A stretch of DNA of 64,000 bases from Sipunculus nudus (Eukaryota > Annelida > Sipuncula > Golfingiida > Sipunculidae): positions 52,603,386 through 52,667,385 of the forward strand of contig CM049322.1 in assembly GCA_026874595.1 (NCBI GenBank), read 5' to 3'. Position 1 is the first letter of the stretch. Every line of letters begins with the position of its first letter. The notes beneath the pieces were generated by a model. It saw only the letters and a list, made by a program, of their open reading frames with translations, made no database searches and was not told the DNA's origin. The position numbers and the translations under genes are program-made. Below are positions 35,206 through 47,060 of the stretch, one piece after another.

Positions 35206-35883
35206 ATGAAAAGTACTCCGAACTCTCTAAATTCAATTGGCACCAGAAGAAAACAAACAACCCGTATTCAATCAGCTGGCGGGGACCTTAGCTCCGAGAA
35301 AGCTCTCCAGTGAAAGATGTAATCTCTGCCTTGATGAAAATGTTCAAATCGTAACTTTACCGAAACCACAAAGACTCAACAAAGGGTTCGAATTTCAAGT
35401 AAAATCGTAATCAACATACACTCCCACTCAGCTAGAAAACCAGTCTCGAAGAGAAAACCTAATTTTTCATGGAATTCCGGAGAGTCAAGGGAAAGAAACA
35501 TGGGAAGAATGTGAGAGCAAAGTTAAAACAGTGATTCAGGAGAAACTGGCATAAAGTGTCATACAGAACAGGAACTTGGTATAGAAAGAGCTCATCGGCT
35601 TGGAGGGAAACCCAAAAAGGACAAACCGAGGCCGGTCATTGTGAAATTCACTAAGTTTAAGGATAAAGAGAATGTCTTACAACAAGCAAGAGAGAAACTA
35701 AAAGGAGGTGACATCCGAGTGAACAATGATTTTAGCCAGCAAGTCAGAGAAGCTCGTCGAAACCTTGTTCCACATATGTTGAAGGCTCGCAAGAGTGATA
35801 AAGAATCATACATTTCCTTTGACAAACTGTACATTGAAGGACAAATATTTAAATGGGACAATATCAATAACAGTTTAATTTAA
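35206..35883 (+). pseudogene. LINE ORF1 (RRM/coiled-coil nucleic-acid chaperone), frame-damaged
   Basis: The recognisable part starts near 35430 with NQSRRENLIFHGIPE and continues through ERAHRLGGKPKKDKPRPVIV to VKFTKFKDKENVLQQAREKL. This is the RRM-like core and C-terminal domain of L1-type ORF1 proteins. Reading is interrupted by stops and frameshifts near 35290, 35390 and 35555. The last 80 codons (35641-35883) are clean. ORF1 proteins coat the element RNA during retrotransposition. Confidence 0.75.
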
Positions 35884-36133
35884 TTTATCCGACATTCAGA
35901 AAATAAATAGGGATTAGGCCAGGGTTCAAACAAAAATGAATCAGTCTGTGATACAAATACTCATATTCTAATGAAAAATAATATTCTTTCCTCTGTTTCA
36001 GATGATGACAACATAGAAGCACATTTAACCCAGCCAGAAATGATACCTGCACAGCCTACTAATACTAACACTGCACATGAGGGTGAAGACAAGGTAAGCT
36101 CAGTTTTAACAACTAACCTTTGCACTGTTAATA

Positions 36134-39100
36134 AACAATGATTATGTATTACAGTTACTTCATGGAATGCAGGTGGTTTGAAATCTAAGTTAACTGAGCC
36201 AGAATTTTATAATTTCCTGAATAATAGTGACATCATTTGCTTAGTAGAAACATGCGCAACTCATTCTGATGAATTTACAGACTATCTTAAAGACTTCTAT
36301 TGTTTTGGTAAAGCAAGAGGAATTATGAAAAGAGGAGGGGTGTTGATCTGCATAAGAAAACTCTGTCAAATAAATATTGTTAATGTTCATAAATACACCG
36401 ATATAATTGCACTAGTACTAGAAGGTTCATCTTTACAGATGTCAAAAGATATTTTGTTGGTAGGAGCATATATAGCACCAGAAGGGTCGCCAATTTACGA
36501 AAATACAGATGAATATGATGGTATTATCTTATTAGAGAATATTATTATTGAACTATTGTCAAAATATGGCGACTTGTATATAATTCTCATGGGTGATCTT
36601 AATGCACGACTTGGAAATATGCTAGATTACCTTGAATTTGATGATCTTAAATATATTGGACTTGATCATGCATATCCAATAGACCAATTTAATATGAGTA
36701 GAAACTCCAGAGACTATAAGGTTAATAAGTTTGGTTTTAGCCTGCAACAGTTATGCTGTGAATTAGGGATTCATGTTCTTAATGGAAGGTTTTTTCCAGA
36801 CACAGAAGGTGAATATACTTATGTAACACACTCAGGACAGAGTTTGATTGATTATATAATTGTGAGCTCTGAGTTATTTAAAGGTGTAAGTTCATTTTCT
36901 GTACTAAACATAGACTTATCAGATCACTTTCACTATATGTTTAAAGCAGTTTTTAAAAAAGTTAGTAAGACAATTGAAACTGCACCGTGGATCAAGTACA
37001 AACTAAAATCCAATGACTTAAGTGTTATTAATAGCATATTTGGACAAGATGTGTGTGTTAAATATGTCCAAGACTTCAAAAATGCTGCTACCTTAGATGT
37101 AAACGAAGCAGTTATGAACTTAAATAGGATAATTTATACAATAACAACTTGCAGGCCATACCAAAATAACTCCACCAAATTATCTCAACCAATCTGGTGG
37201 GATGAAGACTGTGGTTTTGCAAAAACAACCAAAATGGATGCTCTAACAAATTACAGAAAATCTGGGAGAACAGAAGATTTGGATGAATACAAAAGAAAAA
37301 AAAACACGCCTTTAAATGTTTGTGTAATACAAAAAAGGAAATGTACCAACAAAATACTTTAAAAGAAACCTTACTATCCAAAAATAAAAATGACATTTGG
37401 AAATACGTACGGAATTTTAAGAGATCTAAGACTATGTCAACTATAGAACCTATTCAATGGTACTTTTACTTCAAAGATCTATTAAATAACTGTAAAACTG
37501 AGATTCCTGGAGACATAATGGATGGCTTTATCAGCTTTTTTAACATAAATACAATGAACAACATGAGTGCGAGGTTTTAAACTCTGATATTACAAATTTT
37601 GAAATAACAAATGCTATAGATCAAATGCAAAGGGGAAAATCCCCCGGACCAGATGGCTTTTCTTTAGAAATAATTAAAGACATTTTATTTCACCTTTTAC
37701 CCTTAATAGAAACATTATTTAATAGTATATTACATTCAGGTGTATTTCCAGATGATTGGAGCAGAGCAATAATATTGCCCTTACATAAAAAAAGGTCCAA
37801 TAAATCACCCAGAAAATTATAGAGGTATTTCTTTATTGAATGTCCTAGGGAAAATATTCTCAAAAGTCATATATAACAGGTTGATTGAATATGTTGAAAC
37901 CCAGAATCTATTATCAGAAGCACAAGCTGGATACAGAAAAGGATATAGCACCATAGATCATGCTTTTGTTCTGCAAGGCTTGGCTCATAAATATTTATGC
38001 AAAAGAAAGGGAAGGTTTTATTGTATATTTGTAGATTTTAGCAAAGCTTTTGATTCTGTACAACATGATGTATTGTGGTATTTACTGTTAAAACAAACCA
38101 TAAATGGTAGGATACTTAAGGTAATTAGATCAATGTACTCCAAAATGCAATCATGTGTCATTACAGACAAGGGAATCACAAGTTATTTCCCTTGTTCAGT
38201 TGGAACAAGACAGGGTTGTATGGTAAGTCCTCTACTTTTTTTCTATATTTATTGATGAATACTGTAATACTTTGTGCAACTCTGATTGTAAAGGAATTTT
38301 CATAAATGAAGAGCTACCTAATATTATGGCCTTGATGTATGCTGATGATATAGTTAATTTTGGAGATTCAGTTGGGAGACTACAACAACAAATTAATCAT
38401 CTGCAGGAATTTTGTATAAGATATGGATTAAATATAAACATGGACAAAACAAAAATAATAGTGTTTAGAAGAGGTGGTATATTAAGGAATAATGAAAAAT
38501 GGTATTTGTTCAACCATAAATTGGATGAAGTGTCCCACTATAAATATCTGGGGATCACTTTTACTTCAAAATTATCATGGACTAGGACCCACCAACAGCA
38601 AGCAATGCAGGCAAATAAAGCTGTAAGTATTATCAAGGATTTTAATATAAGGTATAAGAAAGTATTTGTGAAACATCTTTTTAATTTGTTTGACAGTATG
38701 GTAGCACCAATTTTAATGTATGGAAGTGAGATCTGGGGTCATTCTAAAATTGAAATACTAGAGAGAGTACAGTATAAGTTTTGTAAGTATGTTCTCGGTG
38801 TAGGTGATAACACTCCAAATGCAGCAGCTTTAGGTGATTGTGGCAGATTTCCACTTTTTGTTACATATGTGGTTCCTTGTATGAAATACTGGTTTAAAAT
38901 TATTCACATGGAAGACAAAAGATACCAAAAGCAGTTATATATGTATTTAAGGAACATGGACAACAATGGAAAAATTAATTGGGCCACTTATATTAGAACA
39001 TTACTATTTCAGGCAGGATTTGGTTATGTGTGGATGATAGAATATGAGGGAGATATAAATATTTTTATTGAACAGTTAAAGCAAAGAGTAAAAGACATGG

Positions 39101-39540
39101 CAGTACAAGATTGGCATAATGATATTAACTCCAGTAATAAATTGTATTTCTATGGAATTTTCAAATCATTGTTAACAGTAGAAAAGTATTTATTATGTGA
39201 ACCTTATAAAAATTATTACAAGGCACTCGCCAAATTGAGATGTAGCAACCATAAATAAGCAGTAGAATCAGGTCGACATAAAGGAATTGATAGAGAAGAA
39301 GGAATATGCAAATACTGTTACAATCTTGGTGATAATATCATAGAAGATGAATGTCATTTTATGTTAGAATGCCCTTTGTATAATGATCTACGTGTGAAAT
39401 ATTTAAGAAATGATATGCTACAGCCTGATGAATATAATTCTAAAAGAATTTTCAATTTGGAAAATCTGTTAGAAATTTCAAATTTAGCAGCCTTTGTTCA
39501 CTATTGTTTTATAAAAAGACAAAAAATATTAGATAATTGA
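36134..39540 (+). pseudogene. LINE ORF2: APE endonuclease + reverse transcriptase, frame-damaged
   Basis: Opening with VTSWNAGGLKSKL, the endonuclease runs to about 36960 with MGDLNARLGN and LIDYIIVS...DLSDHFHYM. The reverse transcriptase follows: KSPGPDGFSLE near 37640, QAGYRKGYSTIDHAFVLQ, FVDFSKAFDSV, GTRQGCMVSPLLF and MYADDIV (catalytic YADD near 38340). The C-terminus has a Cys/His motif CKYC...ECHFMLEC near 39310-39370. Frame breaks lie near 37320, 37575, 37820 and 38250, plus an in-frame TAA at 39256. The breaks near 37320, 37800 and 38240 fall at homopolymers, so some could be sequencing errors. Confidence 0.88.
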
Positions 39541-39928
39541 TATTTATAGTACCACTTTGTAATACATAGGAGAATTTTTAATTATGTTTTTTTTATTTTT
39601 TTATTCTCTCTTAGGAATGTTCTTTTCTATCTTACAGAATCACAAGTATTTATTTATATTTGATACAACTTAGAATGCACATATTTGTAAGTAATTGTTT
39701 GTGAATGTTATGGCAAAATGAATGTTTACAGTTGGAACTTTGGGCCTGAGGCCTCTATTCCTGAATAAACTCTTACTTACTTACTTACTTACTTGCCACT
39801 CGACCATGGCTGAGTGCATCAACAAATGATAAAAAGACATCAACCGTCCGTGTAAATCTCACTTCTGATGATCGTGATAGCATGAAAACACTTGTTAAAT
39901 GCGAATGCGTAACGGAACATTTTCTGAA

Positions 39929-39949
39929 TAAATATATATATATATATAT
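39929..39949. repeat. short (TA)n tract
   Basis: About 20 bp of TA repeats shortly downstream of the LINE tail. Confidence 0.85.
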
Positions 39950-40190
39950 GAAGATTTTTCTGTTTGTGCGGCTGCTGCTAGATGGCATATCAACCTCTTG
40001 CAAATGGTGGGACTAGATGATGCATCAGTATATTATTTTCAAGTCGTATTGTTAAGCATCAATTATAGGGTAGCTTCTGCGAAAGTTGTTTGTAGCCAAC
40101 GTTTCGCTTCATGTGTTTTAAACGTTCATTTTTAGGGAAAGCCCTTGGATGCATATGCACCATTTCTCTCAGACATACAAATCAACTCAC

Positions 40191-40273
40191 CATTATGGTA
40201 AAACCAACAGCCACACTAACTGTAAGAATTAACGACCCTATGACAGCTGGCAGGTTAAGATGTATCCTTTCCT
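40191..40273 (-). CDS. exon 7: transmembrane segment
   Basis: Between acceptor CTCTTTCCAG and a consensus donor ATAATG|GTGAGT, 83 nt encode EERIHLN followed by LPAVIGSLILTVSVAVGFTI, one transmembrane helix. It starts in phase 1, matching the end of exon 6, and ends in phase 0. A phase-0 end is exactly what exon 8 (CARD1) needs. With the signal peptide it gives a type I topology: lectin domains outside, C-terminal part in the cytosol. No basic stop-transfer cluster directly follows if exon 8 is the next exon, which leaves room for an unseen short exon. Confidence 0.8.
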
Positions 40274-40403
40274 CTGGAAAGAGTAAATGTAACCATATAT
40301 AAAAGAGTCCTAGGTGATACTTTTCTCTGATTAAACAATTAACCTTATGGATAAACATGTACAGGGAATGCAAAAAAGTGAAAATGAAAAAGATTTTTTT
40401 TAC

Positions 40404-40586
40404 CAGATGATGTGCTAAACACTGGAGTACTGTTCAAATTATTTCGGGATATTATACAAGTGTATGGCAATTTCCTATGGCACAGATTCGGTCTGAATGT
40501 CCACAATGAGGCAGTTATATGAACACGACCACATGCTCCTAGGTCGGGGTGATGGTGTGGGTTCCAGTGCGTGTAAATTATGTCGG
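40404..40586 (-). CDS. exon 6: C-terminal part of C-type lectin domain B plus stalk
   Basis: From acceptor TTTTTATTGAAG to donor TCATCTG|GTAAAA there are 60 codons in phase 1-1. It encodes YTHWNPHHHPDLGACGRVHI, then LWTFRPNLC and LPYTCII, the second half of a C-type lectin fold with its conserved Trp and two Cys. A Ser/Thr-rich stalk (NNLNSTPVFSTSS) follows before the membrane. The Ca-site WND is replaced by WTF, so classical calcium-dependent sugar binding is doubtful. Confidence 0.85.
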
Positions 40587-40788
40587 CTTCAATAAAAAGA
40601 GTTTTATTGAAAACAAAATATTAAACTTAGAAATTACCATATTTTGAAGAACCTACTCATTCATTTTACACAGTAATCCTTTATACTTTAGCAACAAATT
40701 AACATATTGTAAAGGAAGATTATTCCAAACTATTAGATACGTGTGTATAACGGTGATACAAAGCCGGACTATCTATAAAGGTTATCAC

Positions 40789-40983
40789 CTGGGACGCCCT
40801 TGTCATCTACCCATTCTTCTCTTCTAAGACCGAGCCAGAAGCGATGGCAATTCCATTGTTTCTCAGAGAGTATGTCCACTGTATCCAGGTCTCTTACCAG
40901 TGCCAGGGTTTGCCCTTGGATTGTACAATGAGCCCGGGCTTCGTGCCATGTCAGACGTTCACAATGGTGAGCATAACATATAC
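40789..40983 (-). CDS. exon 5: central part of C-type lectin domain B
   Basis: 64 codons in phase 1-1 encode ICYAHHCERLTWHEARAHC, then TLALVRDLDTVDILSEKQW, then FWLGLRREEWVDDKGVPG. This is the standard lectin core (CY, W..A...C, L......, FWLGL). The donor is CCCAG|GTGATA. The acceptor ATAAAG has a poor pyrimidine tract, but the phase fits exon 4 exactly and gives a continuous domain. Confidence 0.85.
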
Positions 40984-41398
40984 CTTTATGCATGAATGAA
41001 TAAAGTTTTCATTTAACTAAACATACCCCCAGACATACATTTATATAAACGTATGCATCATACAAAGTTTATTAAATAATGAAAATACCTTATACAAAAA
41101 AAAGCCAAGAGGGAAGCCTAAAACCTGTAAGTATAACACACTTTCCAATGCAGACAGATGTATCTAACATGAATATATCCAGAGTAAAGCTCTATTCTTC
41201 TAATAAAATCGTTTATGTTTCTCCTTTAAAGATATTCTTACAAATGTTTAATTTACTTTCAGAACTTGAAAAAAAATATGGATCAGTGATATTTGAATGT
41301 GGTCATATTGTTGGGTAACAGACATAAATATTCCCGCTTTCAATTACCATAAAATTCAGGTGAATGGAAACACACACAAAATACAAAAAAGAATTAAC

Positions 41399-41449
41399 CT
41401 TTGTGACCTATCCCAATGTGAGGGAGTATCCCGCTAGAGCACTTCGAAT
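41399..41449 (-). CDS. exon 4: N-terminal strand of C-type lectin domain B
   Basis: A 51-nt microexon runs between acceptor CATTTTAG and donor CAAAG|GTTAAT and encodes SKCSSGILPHIGIGHK. The first Cys and the G..HKG leading into ICY of exon 5 match the N-terminal edge of a long-form lectin domain. Phase is 1-1. Only this frame is free of stops. Confidence 0.7.
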
Positions 41450-41735
41450 CTAAAATGAAAATGGCTTGACTTAAGCATTTTATTCCTTTTAAAGACAGAT
41501 GATCTTAGTACTGTCCCATGAAACCTTAATTCAATATCATAATAGCTCTAGACATGATCTGGTTTGGTGTATGGAAGGCTGGTGTTTTTGATAGATTTAT
41601 ATCACACTCTTCAAAGCTATTAATTTGGATTTAAATCAAATGAGTAAGGAAATATTCGTGTCTCAAACGTGTCTTCCTCCATCTGAAAACATTTTTCGTA
41701 GTAATACTCCTAATATCTGACCTACTTACCATTAC

Positions 41736-41846
41736 CTGCACAGATGCTACCCACGGTTTTGTCAAAGCATGACCTTGGTTCAACACGTTTTGTTTTCTGA
41801 TTAAACCAAACGCAGCTCCTCCCAGCTGATATTTGATTGTTAAATT
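41736..41846 (-). CDS. exon 3: C-terminal part of C-type lectin domain A
   Basis: 111 nt lie between acceptor TATTTCCCCCAG and donor GTGCAG|GTAATG, phase 1-1. The encoded SAGRSCVWFNQKTKRVEPRS then CFDKTVGSICAG supplies the last two cysteines of a lectin domain. The shorter length and lack of a WND motif suggest domain A has lost canonical carbohydrate-binding residues. Confidence 0.8.
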
Positions 41847-42326
41847 CTGGGGGAAATATGTCAGTTTACAATATAAAGATTATGATGAATTCAAATATGA
41901 AATACCTTTATCAACAATGTTTTGTCTTCAAATGCTTATTTATATCAATATTTCGAATCTTAACAGGCGCATTTATTTTTTGTCATCATAACTTATATAA
42001 CTCGAAGGGTACCATTTAATTATTTGATCTTACTACCAGAATTACAGAGGTTTATGCAATATTTGATAATGAATTAAACAAATTAAAAATAAAGAACAGA
42101 TGACGGTGAAATATTTGAATACTAAAACCTTTCTAATATGTCGACATTTCACAATAAAAATGTGGTTGAGCTCGGGTTTTGGTTACTACGTGATACATTA
42201 ATACACCTAACTAACGGGATATTTTATCCAAAATGAATCAGTATTCTCCTAATATTATATTTCATGCCACCCTGTTCTGTGTCAATAAAATCATTTTAGC
42301 TATGATAAACAGTATGATATTATCAC

Positions 42327-42686
42327 CTGAGAACATTCCGTCAATCCACGTCCATTTTGACATTAGTTTCCTTTCGATTTTCACCCAGGTAGTGCTGATG
42401 TTTTGCTCCCTCATTTTTCCTATTAAATGTCCATTTGTTGACAGGTCTGTTATACCTGGCAAATCAGTTCCATATCTGCTACAATAGAGCTGTGCTTCCC
42501 AATAGTTGCCGAGACTGTTGCACTGCGGCTCTAAGTCATTTTTTTCTGTCGCTGGATCATAGAGAATTGGTTTAACTGGTGTCCGGTCGAAACGTTTGAT
42601 TGGTCTATCATTAACAAAGGCATGTTTCCAAGTTTGGAAATATGATAGATTAGAATTTAGATTTGCACTAAGATATAGCAAGTTTA
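42327..42686 (-). CDS. exon 2: N-terminal region and first part of C-type lectin domain A
   Basis: 119 complete codons run from an acceptor at GAATTTAG (42688-42687) to donor TTCTCAG|GTGATA. After about 55 residues without a domain, CNSLGNYWEAQLYCSRYGTD, then LPGITDLSTNGHLIGKM and TTWVKIERK.MSKWTWIDG mark the lectin fold (C, W.A...C, L, W...). Starting phase 1 matches exon 1; ending phase 1 matches exon 3. An alternative acceptor CTTAG 18 bp further in would be out of phase. Confidence 0.8.
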
Positions 42687-42801
42687 CTAAATTCAGTGAC
42701 AGATAGGGTGCCTATGCAGTTGGTAGCAATATGGAAAATTATGATCAGACATACTGACTGAACTTATGCATTAACCAGAATTCATAAAGGTTATGTATAT
42801 T

Positions 42802-42803
<2 letters not shown>

Positions 42804-42833
<30 letters not shown>
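42804..42833. repeat. short (TA)n tract
   Basis: About 30 bp of TA repeats in intron 1 of the receptor gene. Confidence 0.9.
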
Positions 42834-42842
<9 letters not shown>

Positions 42843-43105
42843 GAGTGAGGAACATATTTTAGCCATGAGTGTTAATCCATATGTTCAACACGTGTTTTGC
42901 ACACTGCATTGCATGGAAACTTTGTACTTTTTATTTTTGTAATAAAACAAATATGCTGGACAATGTCGGTGTCAAGGAATGTTTCCTATATGCAACATGC
43001 GCTTCTGAAGATAAACGCATACAGTATGCTGGACACATGATTATTGTGATCAGTTATAATCGACCAAATGGTCTTGGGTTTGTCGTACACTAAAACATAA
43101 CCCAC

Positions 43106-43184
43106 CTTGAACTATAACCGTCAGTGTCCACAGCGCCAGAGAGAAACTTAATCTGTGGATGGCCATGTTTACCTGATCATGGAT
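43106..43184 (-). CDS. exon 1: start codon and signal peptide
   Basis: The ATG at 43166 opens MAIHRLSFSLALWTLTVIVQ, a textbook signal peptide (basic n-region, hydrophobic core), and the exon ends at GTTCAAG|GTGGGT in phase 1. An acceptor ATATCTTGTAG lies 18 bp before the ATG, so there is probably a 5'UTR intron upstream. It is the first coding exon of the minus-strand lectin receptor gene and directs it to the secretory pathway. Confidence 0.82.
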
Positions 43185-43265
43185 CTACAAGATATAAAAG
43201 GTATAAACATAATTTTACATTATGAATATATTATGTTAATTGATTTATAAGATTACAAATAACTT

Positions 43266-43313
43266 ATAGTACCATACAACCACACATTGTATGGTTATAT
43301 TTTATTGTACTAT
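43266..43313. other. nested inverted repeat
   Basis: ACCATACAA and TTGTATGGT form perfect 9-bp arms around a 7-nt loop, and ATAGTA/TACTAT form outer arms. It sits about 100 bp upstream of the first mapped exon of the receptor gene. It may be a small palindromic transposon remnant or an extruding hairpin. Confidence 0.5.
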
Positions 43314-43319
43314 AGCCTG

Positions 43320-46130
43320 TCATATTTTATAATGTTTATCAGTATTTAATTTTATAATACAATATTATATAATACAGTATTATATTATATAAACTATTAT
43401 ATTAAATTATATCCTTTGTTGCTAACGAAGTGTACAGTTTATTCAGATATTCAGTAGTAATAATGTTAACCTTATATCGATTTTGTTTCAATTTAGTTTA
43501 ATTGTACTGATTGTTTGGTTTGAAAATACACTGATACAAAAATCCATATAAAATGGCTTTAAAACAGGAGAGTTAACATTTAATATTTAATTTATGTTTA
43601 AGTTTAACTCCATATGGAAACAAAGCTGTAGCATTCTCCTGCAAGCAGTATATTTTGGAATGTTCATGCTGCCTGGTAATATTTATCATTAATACTGTTT
43701 ATTAAGCTGTAGGTCATCAAAGGCATTTGGGAGATTTAATTTTAAAATATATTTGAATTTAAAAATAAAAAAAGATATATTTATTATTTATAATTTGAGG
43801 AACAGTAGAAAAGGAAAGACATATTTGTAAAACATCTTTATGGCATAAAACAAACTTTTATTATGTGAATTGAAGTTTTTGGTGTATCAAAGCGCCATTA
43901 ATCCTGACCCTCATACACCACTGATATCTGCTAAGTCGCTGCAATGAAGATGGTAATTTTATTTCCTGTATTTCATTCATCTAGGCAGGGCCGGTCAGGT
44001 CCATACCTTCCATTAACACTCCATTGTAATTTTTCTTAACTATCCAAAAAGCATGTAGGCCATGTATCGTGGCAAGAGCCAACTTTGTCACAGGAATCAC
44101 CAAGTATGACTAATACTTTCTGTTTTTAGTACTGTGTAATCATGCCCTCCAGCTGCCTGTAAAATGCGTCCTTACTGTTTTTATTTGCTGAGAGTGTTTT
44201 GGTATCGACAAGCAATAGGTTCACAGAAGTATCAGTGGTCACGTTTGGAGAGGCGCTCTGTGCCAGTGCCACCAAGTTCAGCTATTCCCAGCAGGTTATT
44301 GCAAATAGTCAGTCTTCTCTAGTTTTCAAGTTGTGTTCCATGGATCACTGATGGTTTGGAAATCATTTGATACTGCAATCGTCGTGATGCAAAAGTTCCA
44401 GCATCCCGGCTTGAGAGCAGATTGTTAGGGTTGTTTTGTTGAATGTTGATTTAATCAACATCCACAACTTCTAGGGAGAAAACCTATGTCCCAGGCACCC
44501 AGTTAAACCGCTGGTCAGTGACGGGACAACAGCTTGTCCTCTCAAGGTTGCATGCCAGGGTATTGGTTAGGAAAAATATGCCGTCCAGAGGCCAGAATAT
44601 TGTTTGTGCGGGTATAGTCAAAGGGAGAGACAGGACGAGTACAAACGAGTACACTGGTTACTTGGTTGCCTACATGAGTTGCCAGAGAAGAAGTGTTGAA
44701 CATTTGACCTCCTCCGAACCCCCTTGTAGTGCTGCCTGAATCCTCGAGACGCTCAGTATCCGTATATGGCCACTGATAGGTTAGGGAGGTTATTTTAAGG
44801 CAGGCTAGATTTACAATTCGGATCTGCTAGCCCGCGGTATAAGCTAAGACGGAGGGCAACAGGCACACTACACTAAACTAACAAAGTAGATGCATTAGAT
44901 CAGCCATTAAACACACATTTATAGAAATAAATCTAAATAATAAGATGATATGCATAATATATAATGTATAAATCTATCCACTTCACAGCTACCTTTTTCG
45001 ATTTGTCTGAAGGGAATATACACATACACCCCCCCCCCACACACACAAACACAATATTATACTTATCAAGATAATTTGGTCCACTTTTGTCCTCAATGTT
45101 CACACAAACCGCGTTGTGTATGTCACTGTTTTATACCTCATTTTGAGGGAAATTGTTCACACAGTAACTGTGAGTGATATTTGAGTGGTTTTAAAATTGC
45201 GAGAAGGTTATCACCGAAAACAACCGAACTGCCTTCGCCAAAGATCCGAGTGCCTCAGTGCACGCTTGGAAATCTAAACGACACAAGAAGGCGTGTGACA
45301 CAATTGCAAGATTAAGGTCTGCTATGCATATGAATAAACCCTGCTGTCAGTGACGGTTTTAAGCATGTTTGGCTTGACATTTGACCCCAGTTATTGAGCC
45401 ACTTGCATGGTCAGTAAATGTGGAAAACATGTGACTTATGATTTAGGAAAAGGAGCGACCCAATCCAGGAGGATTCATGACGAAACCTTATAAACGGTCC
45501 CAAGGCCTTGTAAAAAGTGGAGGAGGGCCAGGCAAAAAAAATGGTCTTAAACCATTAAAAAAATGTTGCGAAGGGTGTAAAGGGGGGTGGGGCAGGCTCC
45601 TTTGAGCCAAAATTTATGATCTCATTTAACACCCCCCCCCCCCCCAGCCCGATAAAAGCCCGGTTACCGGGTTTATCAGCCAGTAAAAATGTCATTAGAT
45701 AAAGGCTGGTTTACTACTAGTACTATCAACATATCAAGGGAAGCACAATCTAGCGCAGTAGCACAAATCATTAAATCATGCAAATCAATGAACAAGACAT
45801 GCTAGTAAACTGCCGACATGTGACAAAGCAAACATTGCTGATAAAGGCGCTAATATATCTTTTCTACAAATACATGACCCACATGCAAGCAGGGCGAGTC
45901 CAGGCATGACAAGCATTAACAGTAGTCGTTTGACGAAAGTTCAACTACTCCTTAGATATTCGAAGAGTGGCAACACAAGCCATAAACACACAACATTAAT
46001 AGCAACACAGTAACCTTACAACGAGAGGCCCATTTGCCGTAACGCTCTTTTTGCATGTATTCATTATTGATGTTATGAACAATTGGTAAATTATACCAAA
46101 GAGCTTAAAAACATACTTTTGCCCAGGTTA
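43320..46130. other. no gene recognised
   Basis: AT-rich DNA to about 43.9 kb, then more mixed sequence with C-runs and G-runs (45030, 45630). I cannot support an exon. The promoter of the receptor gene should lie in the first part. Confidence 0.35.
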
Positions 46131-46139
46131 CAGCGATCT

Positions 46140-47060
46140 TATTCAGGGTTTCCAAACGGTTTTTACAAGGAACTGGCTATATGCTAATTTAGACATTACT
46201 ACGTCCAACTGCTACGATTTGTGTCCATGTAACTGACTGGGTTCCCAAATCATGCCTTTTCATATAGCTCACAGAATAATGCCCTGTCTTACTCCATGGA
46301 TGAACACCGCTTGCCGATTATAGGCCACCGTGTTCTAGTTGCAGGTTTCACAGAATATTAGCCAAGAACCTCTCTGGATGTTTATTCGAAAATTCTAGGT
46401 CCAACATTTAAGTGCTGTGTCCTGTCTGATTGTCTGGGTACTCGATATTTATTTTAAGCCCGCTGCTAACAGACTACATGTCACGGTGACCTAATTTCAT
46501 ATGTGCAAGAACATTTGCCAAAAAAACATATGTTTAATATGGGAAAACATTCTAGACCTAACGGATAAAATCTCTGCCATATCTGAGTGTCCTGGTGATC
46601 AAAAGCACGCTCTTGGCCACGTAACTGACAGGATATAAGTCACTATGTCCTAATTTAAGCTTTCCGAGGAGATTTCCACATGACCTCTATGGATATTATG
46701 TCAGAATACTCAGACTCTCTAGGTGCTCAATTTAATGGATTTTGCCGGTAATTCGCACAATTTGTCTCACCTAGTTTCAGGATTCCAAGGAGATTTGCCC
46801 AAAACCTTCATGGATGTTGTATAAGAAAATTATAGGTTATATGGGTACAATTTGTACCCGTCTTAAATCCATAGTACGCAAATCATGAAAAGCTTACAGA
46901 ATATAGAATACAATGACCTTATATCATGTCTGTCCAGCATATCCCTGAATATCACGTTACAAATTTCTATGTTTTATGAACACATGTTTTGCCACATCTG
47001 ATTTGCTGGGTGCTCAAAATCACTTTTGGTTGGAAGCTCGCAGAGCATAGGTCATTAGAA
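46140..47060. repeat. degenerate satellite-like array, about 150-bp unit
   Basis: Related blocks recur: CCTAATTTCATATG (46488), CCTAATTTAAGCTTTCC (46650), CCTAGTTTCAGGATTCC (46779) and a looser match at 46336, each followed about 35 bp later by a TGGATRTTRT-like string. A second motif, YTGRTTGTCTGGGTRCTC-like, recurs near 46420, 46577 and 46991. Spacings are roughly 130-165 bp. Copies are strongly diverged, and no ORF is shared. Confidence 0.6.

Larger units (their letters stand above)
35206..39795 (+). mobile_element. near-complete non-LTR retrotransposon (LINE), jockey-superfamily-like
   Basis: The element has an ORF1 with an RRM-like RNA-binding domain and an ORF2 with APE endonuclease, reverse transcriptase and a C-terminal Cys-rich motif. 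It ends in a 3' tail of CTTA repeats (39771-39795). The 5' boundary is uncertain; ORF1 could start at the ATG at 35206 and a 5'UTR may extend to about 35.05 kb. It lies antisense inside the intron between the transmembrane and CARD exons of the minus-strand receptor gene. Few frame breaks make it a relatively young insertion. Clade assignment is tentative. Confidence 0.88.
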
